Source of the DNA: an uncultured Bacteroidales bacterium
GTDB lineage: Bacteria > Bacteroidota > Bacteroidia > Bacteroidales > UBA932
DNA length: 49,943 nucleotides
Reading direction: 5' to 3'
NCBI GenBank assembly: GCA_944325495.1
Contig: CALVAD010000011.1
Location: forward strand, 1 to 49,943
Shown in pieces: positions 17,241 to 26,290 of this stretch. The notes under the pieces are model-generated. The model ran no database searches. It worked only from the letters and a program-made list of their open reading frames with translations, and was not told where the DNA came from. How positions within the stretch are numbered: the stretch's first letter is position 1; the number at the start of each line of letters is the position of its first letter. Position numbers and translations under genes: made by a program.

Positions 17241-19323
17241 CGCCGGAATCTTTCTTTCCCGCCGGAGCCGACCCGCCGTCAGCGGTCTGCGCTTCCGTAT
17301 CCGCCGTCGAGTCGGAGACGAACCGAGGGGCGTCGGAGGCGCCGGCGTCGGTTCCGCCTTCCTCACCGCCGTCGCCCTTGAGCCTCTCCTCGCCGTGCTT
17401 GCCGGCCTTGGGGCCGAAGATGGCCTCGATGTCGTCGGACATTATGACCTCCTTCTCTATGAGCATCTCGGCGAGCCTGACCACACCGGACCAGTTGGCC
17501 TCGAGCAGCTTCCTGGTGCGCGCGGTCACCTCGTCCACTATGGACTTGGCCTCCTCGTCTATGAGCTGGGCCGTCTTCTCGCTATACGGCTTTGTGAGAT
17601 CGTAGCCTCCCTGGGCGTTGTAGTATGACAGGTTGCCCACCTTGTCGCTCATGCCGTAGTAGGTCACCATGGCATACGCGATCTTGGTCATGCGCTCGAA
17701 GTCGTTGAGGGCCCCGGTGCAGGGCACGCCTTCGTTGACTATCTCCTCGGCGATGCGGCCGCCCACAAGGCAGCACATCTCGTCGAGCAGGTCGGTCTTC
17801 GACATCATCACCTTCTCGTCCGGCAGGCTCCAGGTGAGTCCGAGGGCCTGTCCGCGCGGGATTATCGACACCTTGAGCACGGGGTCGCAGCCCGGAAGCA
17901 GCCAGCCCGCCACGGCATGGCCGGCCTCGTGGTAGGCCGTAAGCCTCTTCTCGTCGGGCGACATTATGGTCTTCTTCCTCTCTATGCCGCCGACAACCCT
18001 GTCGACCGCGTCGGCGAAGTCCTTGTTGCTTATGGAGTCCTCACCCTTGCGGGCCGCTCCCAGGGCCGCCTCGTTGCAGATGTTGGCTATGTCGGCGCCG
18101 GAGAATCCGGGAGTGTGCTTGGCTATGGCCTCCACGTCGAAGTCCTTCGAGAGCTTGAGATTCCTGGTGTGCACGAGGAAAATCTCCTTGCGCTCGTTGA
18201 GGTCGGGAAGGGTCACATGTATCTGTCTGTCGAACCGTCCGGCACGCATCAGCGCCTTGTCGAGAATGTCGGCGCGGTTGGTCGCAGCCAGCACGATGAC
18301 GCCGCTGTTGGAGCCGAAGCCGTCCATCTCGGTGAGCAACTGGTTCAAGGTATTCTCCCGCTCGTCGTTGGACGAGAAGCCGACATTCTTGCCCCTCGCG
18401 CGCCCGACGGCGTCGATTTCATCTATGAACACTATGCAGGGGGCCTTCTCCTTCGCCTGGGCGAAGAGGTCGCGCACACGGCTCGCTCCCACGCCTACGA
18501 ACATTTCGACGAAATCGGAGCCGCTGATGCTGAAGAACGGCACGTTGGCCTCCCCGGCCACGGCCTTGGCCAGCAGGGTCTTTCCGGTTCCCGGAGGGCC
18601 CACGAGCAGGGCGCCCTTGGGAATCTTCCCGCCCAATGCGGTGTACTTTCCGGGATTCCTGAGGAAATCCACGATCTCCATGACCTCCTCCTTGGCGCCG
18701 TACATTCCGGCCACGTCCTTGAAGGTCACGTTGACCTTGTCCTTGTCGGCGAGCTTGCCTGTGGACTTGCCGACATTGAAGGGGTTCATGCCTCCGCCGC
18801 CGCTCCCGCCGCTTCCGCCGCCCATCTGGCGCGTCATGCCGCGGAACAGCCACGCGTACACCAGCAGGAGAAGCAGGAAGGGAAGCACCCATTCAAGGAT
18901 GCCGCTCCACATCCGCGTCTCGTTGTCGATGTATATCCTGACCTGGGCGTCGGACGGAAGCTCGGCGTTCACCTTGGCGAACTCCTCCTCGGGATAGAAC
19001 TGCGGAGAGGTGAAGAAATAGAACTGCGGCGACTTGGAAGGCACCTTGCCGCTGACGAAGAGATCGGCATATTTGGCCATGCTCTCGGGCTTTATCGATA
19101 TGTTGCCCTTGTAGTCGTTGCGGACGAAATGTATCTCCTTGACATCGCCGTCGCGCATCATCTGCTGCACCTGGGTCCACTCCACCTTCTGGGGAGGGAC
19201 GCCGCTGTTGCTGAACAGCATCCAGCCTATGGCGCCCAGCAGCAATATGTATAGTATCCAGGAGAGGTTTATTCTGACTATTCTCACTTTCTGAGGTTTC
19301 CTGTCGTTTGGTTTCTGGGCCAT
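17233..19323 (-). CDS. ftsH: ATP-dependent zinc metalloprotease FtsH
   Basis: 696 residues. Two membrane helices (about 19-37 and 142-160) flank a periplasmic domain (FtsH_ext type, with SPQFYFFTSPQF). A Gly/Ser-rich linker (168-178) follows. The AAA domain has Walker A GPPGTGKT at 242-249, IVFIDEIDAVGR as Walker B, and the second region of homology ATNRADILDKALMRAGRFDR. The M41 peptidase has its zinc site HEAGH at 465-469. The C-terminal tail is acidic and low in complexity. FtsH degrades misassembled membrane proteins and regulatory proteins. It is the first gene of a two-gene unit with cdsA and is transcribed divergently from birA. Confidence 0.98.
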   Translation of the reverse strand: MAQKPNDRKPQKVRIVRINLSWILYILLLGAIGWMLFSNSGVPPQKVEWTQVQQMMRDGDVKEIHFVRNDYKGNISIKPESMAKYADLFVSGKVPSKSPQFYFFTSPQFYPEEEFAKVNAELPSDAQVRIYIDNETRMWSGILEWVLPFLLLLLVYAWLFRGMTRQMGGGSGGSGGGGMNPFNVGKSTGKLADKDKVNVTFKDVAGMYGAKEEVMEIVDFLRNPGKYTALGGKIPKGALLVGPPGTGKTLLAKAVAGEANVPFFSISGSDFVEMFVGVGASRVRDLFAQAKEKAPCIVFIDEIDAVGRARGKNVGFSSNDERENTLNQLLTEMDGFGSNSGVIVLAATNRADILDKALMRAGRFDRQIHVTLPDLNERKEIFLVHTRNLKLSKDFDVEAIAKHTPGFSGADIANICNEAALGAARKGEDSISNKDFADAVDRVVGGIERKKTIMSPDEKRLTAYHEAGHAVAGWLLPGCDPVLKVSIIPRGQALGLTWSLPDEKVMMSKTDLLDEMCCLVGGRIAEEIVNEGVPCTGALNDFERMTKIAYAMVTYYGMSDKVGNLSYYNAQGGYDLTKPYSEKTAQLIDEEAKSIVDEVTARTRKLLEANWSGVVRLAEMLIEKEVIMSDDIEAIFGPKAGKHGEERLKGDGGEEGGTDAGASDAPRFVSDSTADTEAQTADGGSAPAGKKDSGDE

Positions 19324-19328
19324 CGTTT

Positions 19329-19351
19329 ATAAATTTGCGGCTTCAAATATA
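19329..19351. promoter_or_regulatory. Overlapping divergent promoters of ftsH and birA
   Basis: Plus strand: TAAATTTG at 19329-19336, 22 bp before the birA ATG. Minus strand: TATATTTG at 19344-19351, about 20 bp before the ftsH ATG. Both are exact TAnnTTTG matches inside the 35-bp space between the genes, so the two transcripts must share promoter DNA. Confidence 0.6.
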
Positions 19352-19358
19352 CGCAAAA

Positions 19359-19991
19359 ATGAAACCACTTCAAGCGGAGACCGGGATTATATGGGTGGAG
19401 AGCAGCAAATCCACCAACAGCGAACTCAGGCGGAGGATTGACAGCCTTGACAATCTGTCAGTCATAGCCGCCGCCGAACAGACCGCGGGCCGCGGGCAGG
19501 GCGACCACAGCTGGTTCTCGTCCCCGCGCACCAACCTGACCTTCAGCATGCTGCTCCGCTTCGGCCCAGGCTTCCCGGTAACGCTCGGGGCATCCGAAGC
19601 CGTGACCGTGACTCACATCGCGGCGCTCGCGGTCAGGGACTACCTGCTGACTAAAGGAATAGACAGCCGGATCAAATGGCCCAACGACATCTGGGTCGGC
19701 GACAGGAAGATATGCGGCATGCTCATAGAGAACTCAAGCTGCGCCGGCAGGCTCGTGAGCAGCATAACGGGAATCGGACTGAATGTCAACGAAAGTTCAT
19801 GGCCTGCGGAGCTGCCCAATCCGGTGTCCATGAAGGAACTCCTCGGAAAGAGCTACGTTCTCACCGACGAGCTCGTGGAGCTTGTCCGCCGCCTGCGCGC
19901 AAGATACTCGCAGGCGGCCTCCGGCGAAGGCCGCCTCGCGCTGGACGAGGAATTCGGGAAATATGTGTTCAGGCTTCCCTCAAGGCCCTGA
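19359..19991 (+). CDS. birA: Biotin--[acetyl-CoA-carboxylase] ligase, lacking the C-terminal domain
   Basis: 210 residues from the ATG at 19359 (MKPLQAETGIIWVESSKSTN); the upstream extension in frame is not plausible coding. The catalytic core is intact: SSKSTNSELRRR, AAEQTAGRGQGDHSW (biotinyl-AMP loop), LTFSMLLRF, IKWPNDIWVGDRKICGMLIE and SITGIGLNVN. No N-terminal helix-turn-helix is present, so it would be an enzyme and not a repressor. After about residue 195 the usual SH3-like C-terminal domain of some 45-50 residues is absent. The chain ends in GKYVFRLPSRP, overlapping the convergent rpe gene by 23 bp. It attaches biotin to carboxyl-carrier proteins. Whether the short form is fully active cannot be told from the sequence. 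Confidence 0.88.
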   Translation: MKPLQAETGIIWVESSKSTNSELRRRIDSLDNLSVIAAAEQTAGRGQGDHSWFSSPRTNLTFSMLLRFGPGFPVTLGASEAVTVTHIAALAVRDYLLTKGIDSRIKWPNDIWVGDRKICGMLIENSSCAGRLVSSITGIGLNVNESSWPAELPNPVSMKELLGKSYVLTDELVELVRRLRARYSQAASGEGRLALDEEFGKYVFRLPSRP

Positions 19992-20619
19992 TGGCCGCTG
20001 CCGGATCGGCGGCGCCGTAGACTGAACTTCCGGCCACCGCGAGACTCACGCCGGCGTCGCGCACCGAACGCACGTTGGAAAGGTTTATGCCTCCGTCTAT
20101 TTCGATTATGGCGGAATTACCCCTTCTGGCGATCTCGTCGCGCAGGGCGGACACCCGCGCGAGAGACTCGGGGATGAACTTCTGCCCGCCGAAGCCTGCG
20201 AACACCGACATGATCAGAAAATAGTCCGCCTTGCCGATATAGGGGAACAGCCTCTCCACGGGCACGTCCGGATTGATCACCAGTCCGGCCTGCATACCCA
20301 GGGAGCGTATCCGCGCAAGGAAGTCCGCGCTCCCGTCGCCGGCCGCCTCCAGATGGAACGAACACATCGCCGCACCCTCCGAGGCGATCTTCTCGAACCA
20401 TCTCTCGGGGTGGACCACCATCAGATGAACATCCATCGGAGCCTCGGCTATCTTCGCCACATGGTCTATCACGGAGAAGCCGAAGGATATGTTGGGCACG
20501 AAGGTGCCGTCCATCACGTCAAGGTGAATAACGTCGCCGCACTCGTTGACGAGCCTTATGTCCTTCTCCAGATGGAGAAAGTCCGCGGCGAGAATCGAAG
20601 GTGCTATCCTGAAACTCAT
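19969..20619 (-). CDS. rpe: Ribulose-phosphate 3-epimerase
   Basis: 216 residues, a normal length for the family. Key signatures are IAPSILAADFLHLEKDI at the N-terminus, VIHLDVMDGTFVPNISFG with metal-binding His and Asp, DVHLMVVHPE, LIMSVFAGFGGQKFIPESL, and IEIDGGIN for the second catalytic Asp. It interconverts ribulose-5-phosphate and xylulose-5-phosphate in the pentose phosphate pathway. It lies 24 bp downstream of the dnaA stop on the same strand and is probably co-transcribed with dnaA. Its 3' end overlaps the 3' end of birA on the other strand. Confidence 0.97.
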   Translation of the reverse strand: MSFRIAPSILAADFLHLEKDIRLVNECGDVIHLDVMDGTFVPNISFGFSVIDHVAKIAEAPMDVHLMVVHPERWFEKIASEGAAMCSFHLEAAGDGSADFLARIRSLGMQAGLVINPDVPVERLFPYIGKADYFLIMSVFAGFGGQKFIPESLARVSALRDEIARRGNSAIIEIDGGINLSNVRSVRDAGVSLAVAGSSVYGAADPAAAIRALREA

Positions 20620-20643
20620 ATCGCTGGTGTATTTCGCTTGCAG

Positions 20644-22074
20644 CTACTGTCCTCCGGAGGGGACGAGCATGTTCTCTATGTCGTTCACGTACTTCCTGAA
20701 GACCTTGTCGGTCGACATCAGGTCCGCGACCGTCGCGCACGAATGGAGCACGGTAGCATGGTCCTTGCCTCCTATCTCCGAGCCTATCGATGCAAGGGAG
20801 CAGTTGGATATCAGGCTGCGGCAGAGATACATGGCGATCTGGCGGGCCTGGACGATCTGGCGCCTGCGCGACTTGGACACCAGCTCCTCCCTCGTGATGT
20901 TGAAGTATTCGCACACCGACTGCTGGACCTTCTCCATGCTTACGTCCGTCTTCTCCTCGCCCACGAGATTCCCGGTTATGGAGGCGGCGAGCTCCATCAT
21001 AGGACGGTCGCGCTCCACCGAGGCATGGGCGATCAGCGACACCAGCGTGCCTTCGAGCTCGCGGAAATTCTTCCTGACACGGCCGGCTATGAACTCCAGC
21101 ACCTCGTCCGGTATGACCACGCCCTCCCTCTCCGCGCGGGAGCGCAGCATCGCGAGCCTCGTGGCATAGTCGGGCTGCGAGAGCTGGACGGAGAGCCCCC
21201 ACTTGAAGCGCGACAGCAGCCGCTCCTCGAAGTTCTTGAGATCCACGGGAGCGCGGTCGGAAGTGAATATCAGCTGCTTGTGATTCTGGTGGAGGTGGTT
21301 GAACACATTGAAGAACGCGTTCTGGCAGCCCTGGCCGAGCAGCGCCTGTATGTCGTCCACTATGAGCACGTCTATGCGCATGTAGTAGGCGAGGAAGTCG
21401 GTGAGCTTGTTGAGCACGTGCACGGCGTCCATGTACTGGGTCTTGAACTCGTTGCCGGTCACATAGAGCACCACGAGGTCGGGGAACCTCTCCTTCACGG
21501 CGATTCCTATCGCCTGGGCGAGATGGGTCTTGCCGAGTCCCGATCCGCCGAAGATGAACAGGGGGTTGAACGGGGTGTTGCCCGGCGACATCGAGATGTT
21601 CTCTCCCGCTGTGATGCCCATCTTGTTGCATTCGCCGACCACGAGGTTGGCGAAACTGTAGACGGGGTTCAGCCGGGGATTTATCTTCACCTTGTGCGGC
21701 AGCCCCGGATACACGAAGGGGCTGGGCCTGTCGGACGGCGCGGTCGTCACCGTCACCGCAGGGTTCTCCGGCGTGGGCACCTGCTGCCCGGGTATGCGCA
21801 TCGCAGGCTGGTTGCTGACAGTCCTGAAGATATAGACCAGCTTCGCCTCAGGCCCGATGACCCTCTGGAGGGTGCGGCGGAGCACGTCGAGGAAAGCCGA
21901 CTCTATATATTCACGGAACCAGTCGGAAGGGACCTCCACGGTGAGCCTGGAATCCGAGAAGGCCACCGCCTTGATCGGCTCGAACCAGGTCTCATACTGA
22001 GCCGGCTCGACAATCTGGCGTATGATCTTCAGGCATTCGGCCCAGATCTCGATATGTCTGTCCCTGCTGTCCAT
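20644..22074 (-). CDS. dnaA: Chromosomal replication initiator protein DnaA
   Basis: 476 residues from the ATG at 22074 (MDSRDRHIEIWAECLKIIRQ); the frame continues 11 codons upstream, but this start fits the family. Domain I spans about 1-90. It is followed by a Pro/Thr-rich linker. The AAA domain has Walker A GGSGLGKTH near residue 176 and Walker B VLIVDDIQALLG. The C-terminal domain IV has the DnaA-box-binding helix GGKDHATVLHSC. The protein melts oriC and loads the replisome. Upstream lies a 270-bp AT-rich space without recognisable DnaA boxes (TTATCCACA type), so this is not clearly the origin. Rpe follows in the same direction. Confidence 0.97.
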   Translation of the reverse strand: MDSRDRHIEIWAECLKIIRQIVEPAQYETWFEPIKAVAFSDSRLTVEVPSDWFREYIESAFLDVLRRTLQRVIGPEAKLVYIFRTVSNQPAMRIPGQQVPTPENPAVTVTTAPSDRPSPFVYPGLPHKVKINPRLNPVYSFANLVVGECNKMGITAGENISMSPGNTPFNPLFIFGGSGLGKTHLAQAIGIAVKERFPDLVVLYVTGNEFKTQYMDAVHVLNKLTDFLAYYMRIDVLIVDDIQALLGQGCQNAFFNVFNHLHQNHKQLIFTSDRAPVDLKNFEERLLSRFKWGLSVQLSQPDYATRLAMLRSRAEREGVVIPDEVLEFIAGRVRKNFRELEGTLVSLIAHASVERDRPMMELAASITGNLVGEEKTDVSMEKVQQSVCEYFNITREELVSKSRRRQIVQARQIAMYLCRSLISNCSLASIGSEIGGKDHATVLHSCATVADLMSTDKVFRKYVNDIENMLVPSGGQ

Positions 22075-22344
22075 TGCTATTGGCGAAAAAAGCGACCGGG
22101 CGAGCACCCGAATCGCAATGCAAAAGTGAGGAAAAAAAAGTTAAAAAAACTTCCGCCCGCTATTGGATATTATTTTTTTTCATTCTAACTAATAGATTGC
22201 AATTCGGGAAATCGGATGAATCGTAATCTATTACCATTCAGCGAATTATAATGTTACAATTTTGCTAAATGCTTGAAAGGCAGCGGATATTTATTTATAA
22301 TGATTCTAAATTAGAACCATATGCCCAGCCCTCTGCGGCGCGGG
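22075..22344. other. AT-rich spacer between dnaA and amiC with palindromes
   Basis: This 270-bp gap is far richer in A and T than its surroundings. It contains oligo-A and oligo-T runs near 22128-22180. A 9-bp inverted repeat lies at TAATAGATT 22190-22198 and AATCTATTA 22225-22233. A 13-bp palindrome, TTCTAAATTAGAA, lies at 22304-22316. No consensus DnaA box and no plausible small gene were found. It probably holds the dnaA promoter and regulatory sites; an origin role is possible but unsupported. Confidence 0.5.
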
Positions 22345-23424
22345 TCAGCGGGCCCTCACGACGCTGTCGCCGCGAATCTCGACAAGGAAGGCGTCCGGGT
22401 ACCTCTTCCGGATTCTCTGGAGGTCCGACGCGGCCTCGTCGCGCGAGCCGGACACGGCTATGAAATATTTGTAGAGTTCCCCGCTGCGCATCATCTTCGG
22501 AGCATAGCCCATGAAGATCGACGGATCGTCCTGCGGGCGGCTGCTGACCAGTATCTGCACGGCATAGAGAGTGCCGTCGCTTTCCGCAGCGCCGGGCTCC
22601 GGCGTCCCGGCCGCCGCTCCCGAACCTAAATGCATGCTTTCGTCATAGAAGGCCTTGTAGTCGCGGAAAGCCTCGAAGAGACGCTCGGCGAGGTCGTCGC
22701 GGCAGGACTTCCTGCGGAGCTGGGCGAGATCGGCCGAATTGGAGATGAAGCCGAGCTCCACGAGCACGGCCGGCATGGAAGTCTTCCAGAGAACATAGAA
22801 GGGGTCCTGCGACACTCCCCTGTCCACCTTTATCGGACCGCCTTCGAGCTTGGACTGCACCTCCTCGGCGAATCTCAGGCTCTGCTCGCGGTGAGAGTTC
22901 TGCATGAGCATCATGAAGATGTACGACTCGGGATCGGAGGGGTCGAAGCCCTGGTACTTGGTGCTGTAGTCCTCCTCGAGCATTATCACGGAGTTCTCCC
23001 TCATGCACACGTCCATGTTGCTGGCGAACAGGTCGCGGTTCTTGTTCGACGACTGTCCGAGCACATGGACCGAGTAGCCCGAAGGCGAGGTCCTGTCGTT
23101 GGCGTTGATATGCACGGAGATGAAGAGGTCGGCATGGGCGTCGTTGGCGATCTCCGCCCGGTCGTTGAGGGTCACATATTCGTCAGTGGAGCGGGTCATG
23201 ACCACGTTCACGTCGGGGCAGGCCTCCCTTATCCGTCCGGCCAGCGTCGTGGCTATGTCGAGCGTCAGATTCTTCTCGTAGGTCCTGCTGTCCTTGCTGA
23301 CGCAGCCTGCATCCTTTCCGCCGTGGCCTGCATCTATGACTACGGTCTTGAGGCCTACGTTCCTGCCGGCCGCCATTGACAGGCAGCAGAACAGGACCGT
23401 GAAGATGCAGATTGTGCGTTTCAA
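22345..23424 (-). CDS. amiC-like: N-acetylmuramoyl-L-alanine amidase (Amidase_3) with C-terminal SPOR-like domain
   Basis: 359 residues with a signal peptide (about 1-20, FCCLSMAAGRN). The Amidase_3 zinc domain (about 26-240) has VVIDAGHGGKDAGC (first zinc His), a RTYEKNLTLDIA segment with zinc Glu, HADLFISVHINAND (second zinc His), and VLVELGFISN with catalytic Glu. Residues about 280-359 (LYAVQILVSSRPQ onward) resemble a SPOR-like peptidoglycan-binding domain. It removes stem peptides from peptidoglycan in the periplasm, typically during cell separation. It is divergent from lptD with a 51-bp shared promoter region, a pairing also seen in other Bacteroidales. Confidence 0.93.
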   Translation of the reverse strand: MKRTICIFTVLFCCLSMAAGRNVGLKTVVIDAGHGGKDAGCVSKDSRTYEKNLTLDIATTLAGRIREACPDVNVVMTRSTDEYVTLNDRAEIANDAHADLFISVHINANDRTSPSGYSVHVLGQSSNKNRDLFASNMDVCMRENSVIMLEEDYSTKYQGFDPSDPESYIFMMLMQNSHREQSLRFAEEVQSKLEGGPIKVDRGVSQDPFYVLWKTSMPAVLVELGFISNSADLAQLRRKSCRDDLAERLFEAFRDYKAFYDESMHLGSGAAAGTPEPGAAESDGTLYAVQILVSSRPQDDPSIFMGYAPKMMRSGELYKYFIAVSGSRDEAASDLQRIRKRYPDAFLVEIRGDSVVRAR

Positions 23425-23434
23425 AAATTAGTGC

Positions 23435-23460
23435 TACTTTTGTAGGATTGTGCAAATATA
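23435..23460. promoter_or_regulatory. Divergent promoters of amiC and lptD
   Basis: Plus strand TACTTTTG at 23435-23442 lies 33 bp before the lptD start. Minus strand TATATTTG at 23453-23460 lies 28 bp before the amiC ATG. Both match TAnnTTTG exactly and face apart within the same 51-bp gap. Confidence 0.55.
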
Positions 23461-23475
23461 CGAAATATATCGCTT

Positions 23476-26208
23476 TTGAGAAAGCTCGGATATATATTTT
23501 CCCTATTGCTCGCGCTTGCGGCCCTGCTGCCTGAAGCCGAGGCCCAGAACAGACGCGCCCAGCGGCGCGGCGAAGGTCCGGTCTATGGCATGAGGGTGGA
23601 AAAGAAGGTCACGCCGCCAGACTCCGCCACGCTCGCGCTCAGGGACTCGCTGCATGCGGCGGATTCCGTCCACCGCGCGGACTCGGTTGCCATGCTCGGA
23701 AAGAGCTCTCTCGAGCGTCCGGCGTTCTCTGCCGCGAAGGATTCCATAAAGCAGGATTTCAGCAACGGCAGGAAACTCATCTATTATTATGGCGACGTCA
23801 GCGTCAAATACCAGGACATGGAGCTGGCCGCGGCCTATATGGAATATGACATGAACACCGGGACCGTCTTCGCCAAGGGCGTCTACGACTCCACGGCGGG
23901 AGAGTGGACGGGCAGGCCGGTCATGACCCAGGGGGGCAAGACCTACAACATGGAGGAGGTGCGCTACAACTTCAATTCGCGCAAGGCCAGGATCACCAAC
24001 ATGATCACCACCGAGGACGACGGCATACTCCACGGGCAGAACATAAAGATGATGGACGACCAGTCCATCAACATCACGAAGGGCAAATACACGGTCTGCG
24101 ACGCCGACCACCCGCACTACTATCTCGCTCTGACCAGCGCGAAGGTCATAAGGAACCCCTCGCAGAAGACCATCTTCGGCCCCGCGTACATGGTAATCGA
24201 GGACGTGCAGATCCCCTTCCTCGGACTCCCCTTCGGCTTCATACCCAAAAGGCCCGACAGGGCGACCGGAATGCTCATGCCGACTTTCGGCGAGGAGCAG
24301 GCCCGCGGATTCTTCATGCGCGACGCCGGCATGTACTTCGTGTTCGGCGACTATCTCGACCTGTCCGTGACAGGAGACTACTACACCCTCGGTTCGTGGG
24401 CGATAGACGTGAACTCGCGCTACCGCGTGAACTACAAGTTCAACGGCTCGCTCTCGCTCAGCTATTCCAACGACCAGACGGGCGAGAAAGGCACGCCCGA
24501 ATTCTTCCAGACCCGCAACTTCAGCGTCAGGTGGACGCATTCGCAGGACTCCAAGGCCCACCCGGGACAGAACTTCAGCGCCTCGGTGAACTTCTCCAGC
24601 CCCTCGAACAACCGCTACAACGCCTCCAACGTCAATGAAGCCCTGCAGAACCAGACGCAGTCATCGATCTCGTTCTCCAAGAACTGGAACGGCAAGTTCA
24701 ACCTGAGCATCAACGCCATGCACAGCCAGAACTCCCGCGACTCCTCATACGTGTTCACGCTGCCGAACATAACCTTCTCCATGAGCACCATCTACCCCTT
24801 CAAGCAGAAGAACAGGGTAGGCAAGGAGAAGTTCTACGAGAAGATATCGTTCGGATACAACACGACGCTGCAGAACAAGATAAACTTCAAGGCCTCCGAT
24901 TTCGGCAAGCCCGGCCTGCTGGACAAGATGCAGAACGGAATGACCCACAACTTCAGCATCGGCCTTCCGAACTTCCAGCTTTTCAAGTACATCAACATCG
25001 CCCCTGGCGTCTCATACTCGCAGAACTGGTTCTTCCGCAAGCAGGAGCAGACCTACAACCCCGAGACCGGCGAGATAGAGGATCTTCCCAGCTCGATGTT
25101 CAACACCTTCGGCATCACGCAGAACTATTCGTTCAGCGCCTCCATGAGCACCCGGCTCTACGGAACTTTCAACTTCGGCAAGCACCGCAAGCTCCAGGCC
25201 ATCAGGCATGTGATATCGCCGTCGATGTCCTTCTCGTTCAGCCCGGAGAAGGGCACCTACGCCAACGGATACCGCACCATCGAATATACGGACAAGGCAG
25301 GCAACGACCAGGTCTACCAGTATAACATCTATTCCGGACAGCTCTACCAGCCGCCCGGAAAGGGGCGTTCGGCGACGGCTTCGCTGAGCATAGGCAACAA
25401 TCTCGAAGCCAAGGTGCGCGACTATGCCGACACTACCGGCACGGGCACCAAGAAGGTCAAGCTCATAGACCAGTTGAGCATCAACACCAACTACAATTTC
25501 CTCGCGGACTCGCTCAACATGGGGACCATCTCGATGACCATGTCCACGAGGCTCTTCGACAAGATCACGCTCACGGCCAGCGCGGGCTTCGACCCCTATG
25601 CGATAGGCGAAAGCAACCGCAGGGTCAACAGGTTCGCCGTCACTCAGGGCCAGGGGCTCGCCAGGCTCACCAGCTTCTCGGCCTCGGCCTCCTATTCCCT
25701 GTCGGGCGAAGGCACGATCAAGGGCAACGACGGAAGCGGCTCCGGAGGGAGCGGGGCGTCGGGCAACACCAATTATTACCAGAGGAACTTCTACCACCCC
25801 GTCACGGGCGACTACATACCCGGAGGCTGGCTGTACTACACCAATCCCAACGCGCCCTGGTCCATAAACTTCAACGCGCTGTTCAGCCTTTCGCGCAGCT
25901 ACACCTACGACACGGAGCAGCAGAAGCTCAATTCCACCGACCGGATAACCGCCACGCTCAACGCGGCCGGCAACATCAGGCTCACGCCGAAAATGGCCAT
26001 AAACATCTCCTCGGGCTTCGACTTCGTCGCCAAGAAGCTGACCACCACGCAGATCAGCGCGACCTACGACCTGCACTGCTTCAACATAGCCGTCTCATGG
26101 GTGCCTCTCGGCAACTGGAAGTCCTACAGTTTCAGGATTTCCGCGAACGCCGCCGCTCTCGCCGACCTGCTCAGGTTCAAGAAAAGCGACAGCTATTGGG
26201 ACAATTGA
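23476..26208 (+). CDS. lptD-like: LPS-assembly protein LptD-like outer-membrane barrel
   Basis: 910 residues. No ATG gives a complete signal peptide; the TTG at 23476 does (MRKLGYIFSLLLALAALLPEAEAQ), so a TTG start is chosen. An OstA/LptA-like beta-jellyroll domain (about 80-230, with YGDVSVKYQDMELAAAYMEYD) is followed by a large beta barrel with many alternating aromatic strands. A Gly/Ser-rich loop lies at about residues 755-765. LptD forms the outer-membrane gate that places lipopolysaccharide in the outer leaflet. The fold assignment is based on this organisation and on the usual neighbour amidase. The protein is longer than proteobacterial LptD, as is usual in this phylum. Confidence 0.88.
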   Translation: MRKLGYIFSLLLALAALLPEAEAQNRRAQRRGEGPVYGMRVEKKVTPPDSATLALRDSLHAADSVHRADSVAMLGKSSLERPAFSAAKDSIKQDFSNGRKLIYYYGDVSVKYQDMELAAAYMEYDMNTGTVFAKGVYDSTAGEWTGRPVMTQGGKTYNMEEVRYNFNSRKARITNMITTEDDGILHGQNIKMMDDQSINITKGKYTVCDADHPHYYLALTSAKVIRNPSQKTIFGPAYMVIEDVQIPFLGLPFGFIPKRPDRATGMLMPTFGEEQARGFFMRDAGMYFVFGDYLDLSVTGDYYTLGSWAIDVNSRYRVNYKFNGSLSLSYSNDQTGEKGTPEFFQTRNFSVRWTHSQDSKAHPGQNFSASVNFSSPSNNRYNASNVNEALQNQTQSSISFSKNWNGKFNLSINAMHSQNSRDSSYVFTLPNITFSMSTIYPFKQKNRVGKEKFYEKISFGYNTTLQNKINFKASDFGKPGLLDKMQNGMTHNFSIGLPNFQLFKYINIAPGVSYSQNWFFRKQEQTYNPETGEIEDLPSSMFNTFGITQNYSFSASMSTRLYGTFNFGKHRKLQAIRHVISPSMSFSFSPEKGTYANGYRTIEYTDKAGNDQVYQYNIYSGQLYQPPGKGRSATASLSIGNNLEAKVRDYADTTGTGTKKVKLIDQLSINTNYNFLADSLNMGTISMTMSTRLFDKITLTASAGFDPYAIGESNRRVNRFAVTQGQGLARLTSFSASASYSLSGEGTIKGNDGSGSGGSGASGNTNYYQRNFYHPVTGDYIPGGWLYYTNPNAPWSINFNALFSLSRSYTYDTEQQKLNSTDRITATLNAAGNIRLTPKMAINISSGFDFVAKKLTTTQISATYDLHCFNIAVSWVPLGNWKSYSFRISANAAALADLLRFKKSDSYWDN

Positions 26209-26219
26209 AAAAGTTTTGC

Positions 26220-26227
26220 TATCTTTG
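26220..26227 (+). promoter_or_regulatory. -7 promoter element of rho
   Basis: TATCTTTG is an exact TAnnTTTG match starting 11 bp after the lptD stop codon. It would give a leader of roughly 55-60 bases before the rho ATG at 26291, long enough for leader-based control. Confidence 0.55.
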
Positions 26228-26290
26228 CATAGTCATTTCCGGCCGCTCCAGTCATTTTTCATTTCGGCCGTTCACAAATAATTCATATTT

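Noticed and set aside
17241-17366. N-terminal extension of cdsA to 17366
   Set aside because: Arg/Pro-rich reading inside ftsH; the ATG at 17240 gives the normal family N-terminus and a coupled overlap.
20353-22188. 611-codon plus-strand frame opposite rpe and dnaA
   Set aside because: Antisense to two unmistakable housekeeping genes and spans their intergenic gap.
22075-22344. Replication origin oriC
   Set aside because: AT-rich and next to dnaA, but no DnaA-box consensus was found; recorded only as a spacer with palindromes.
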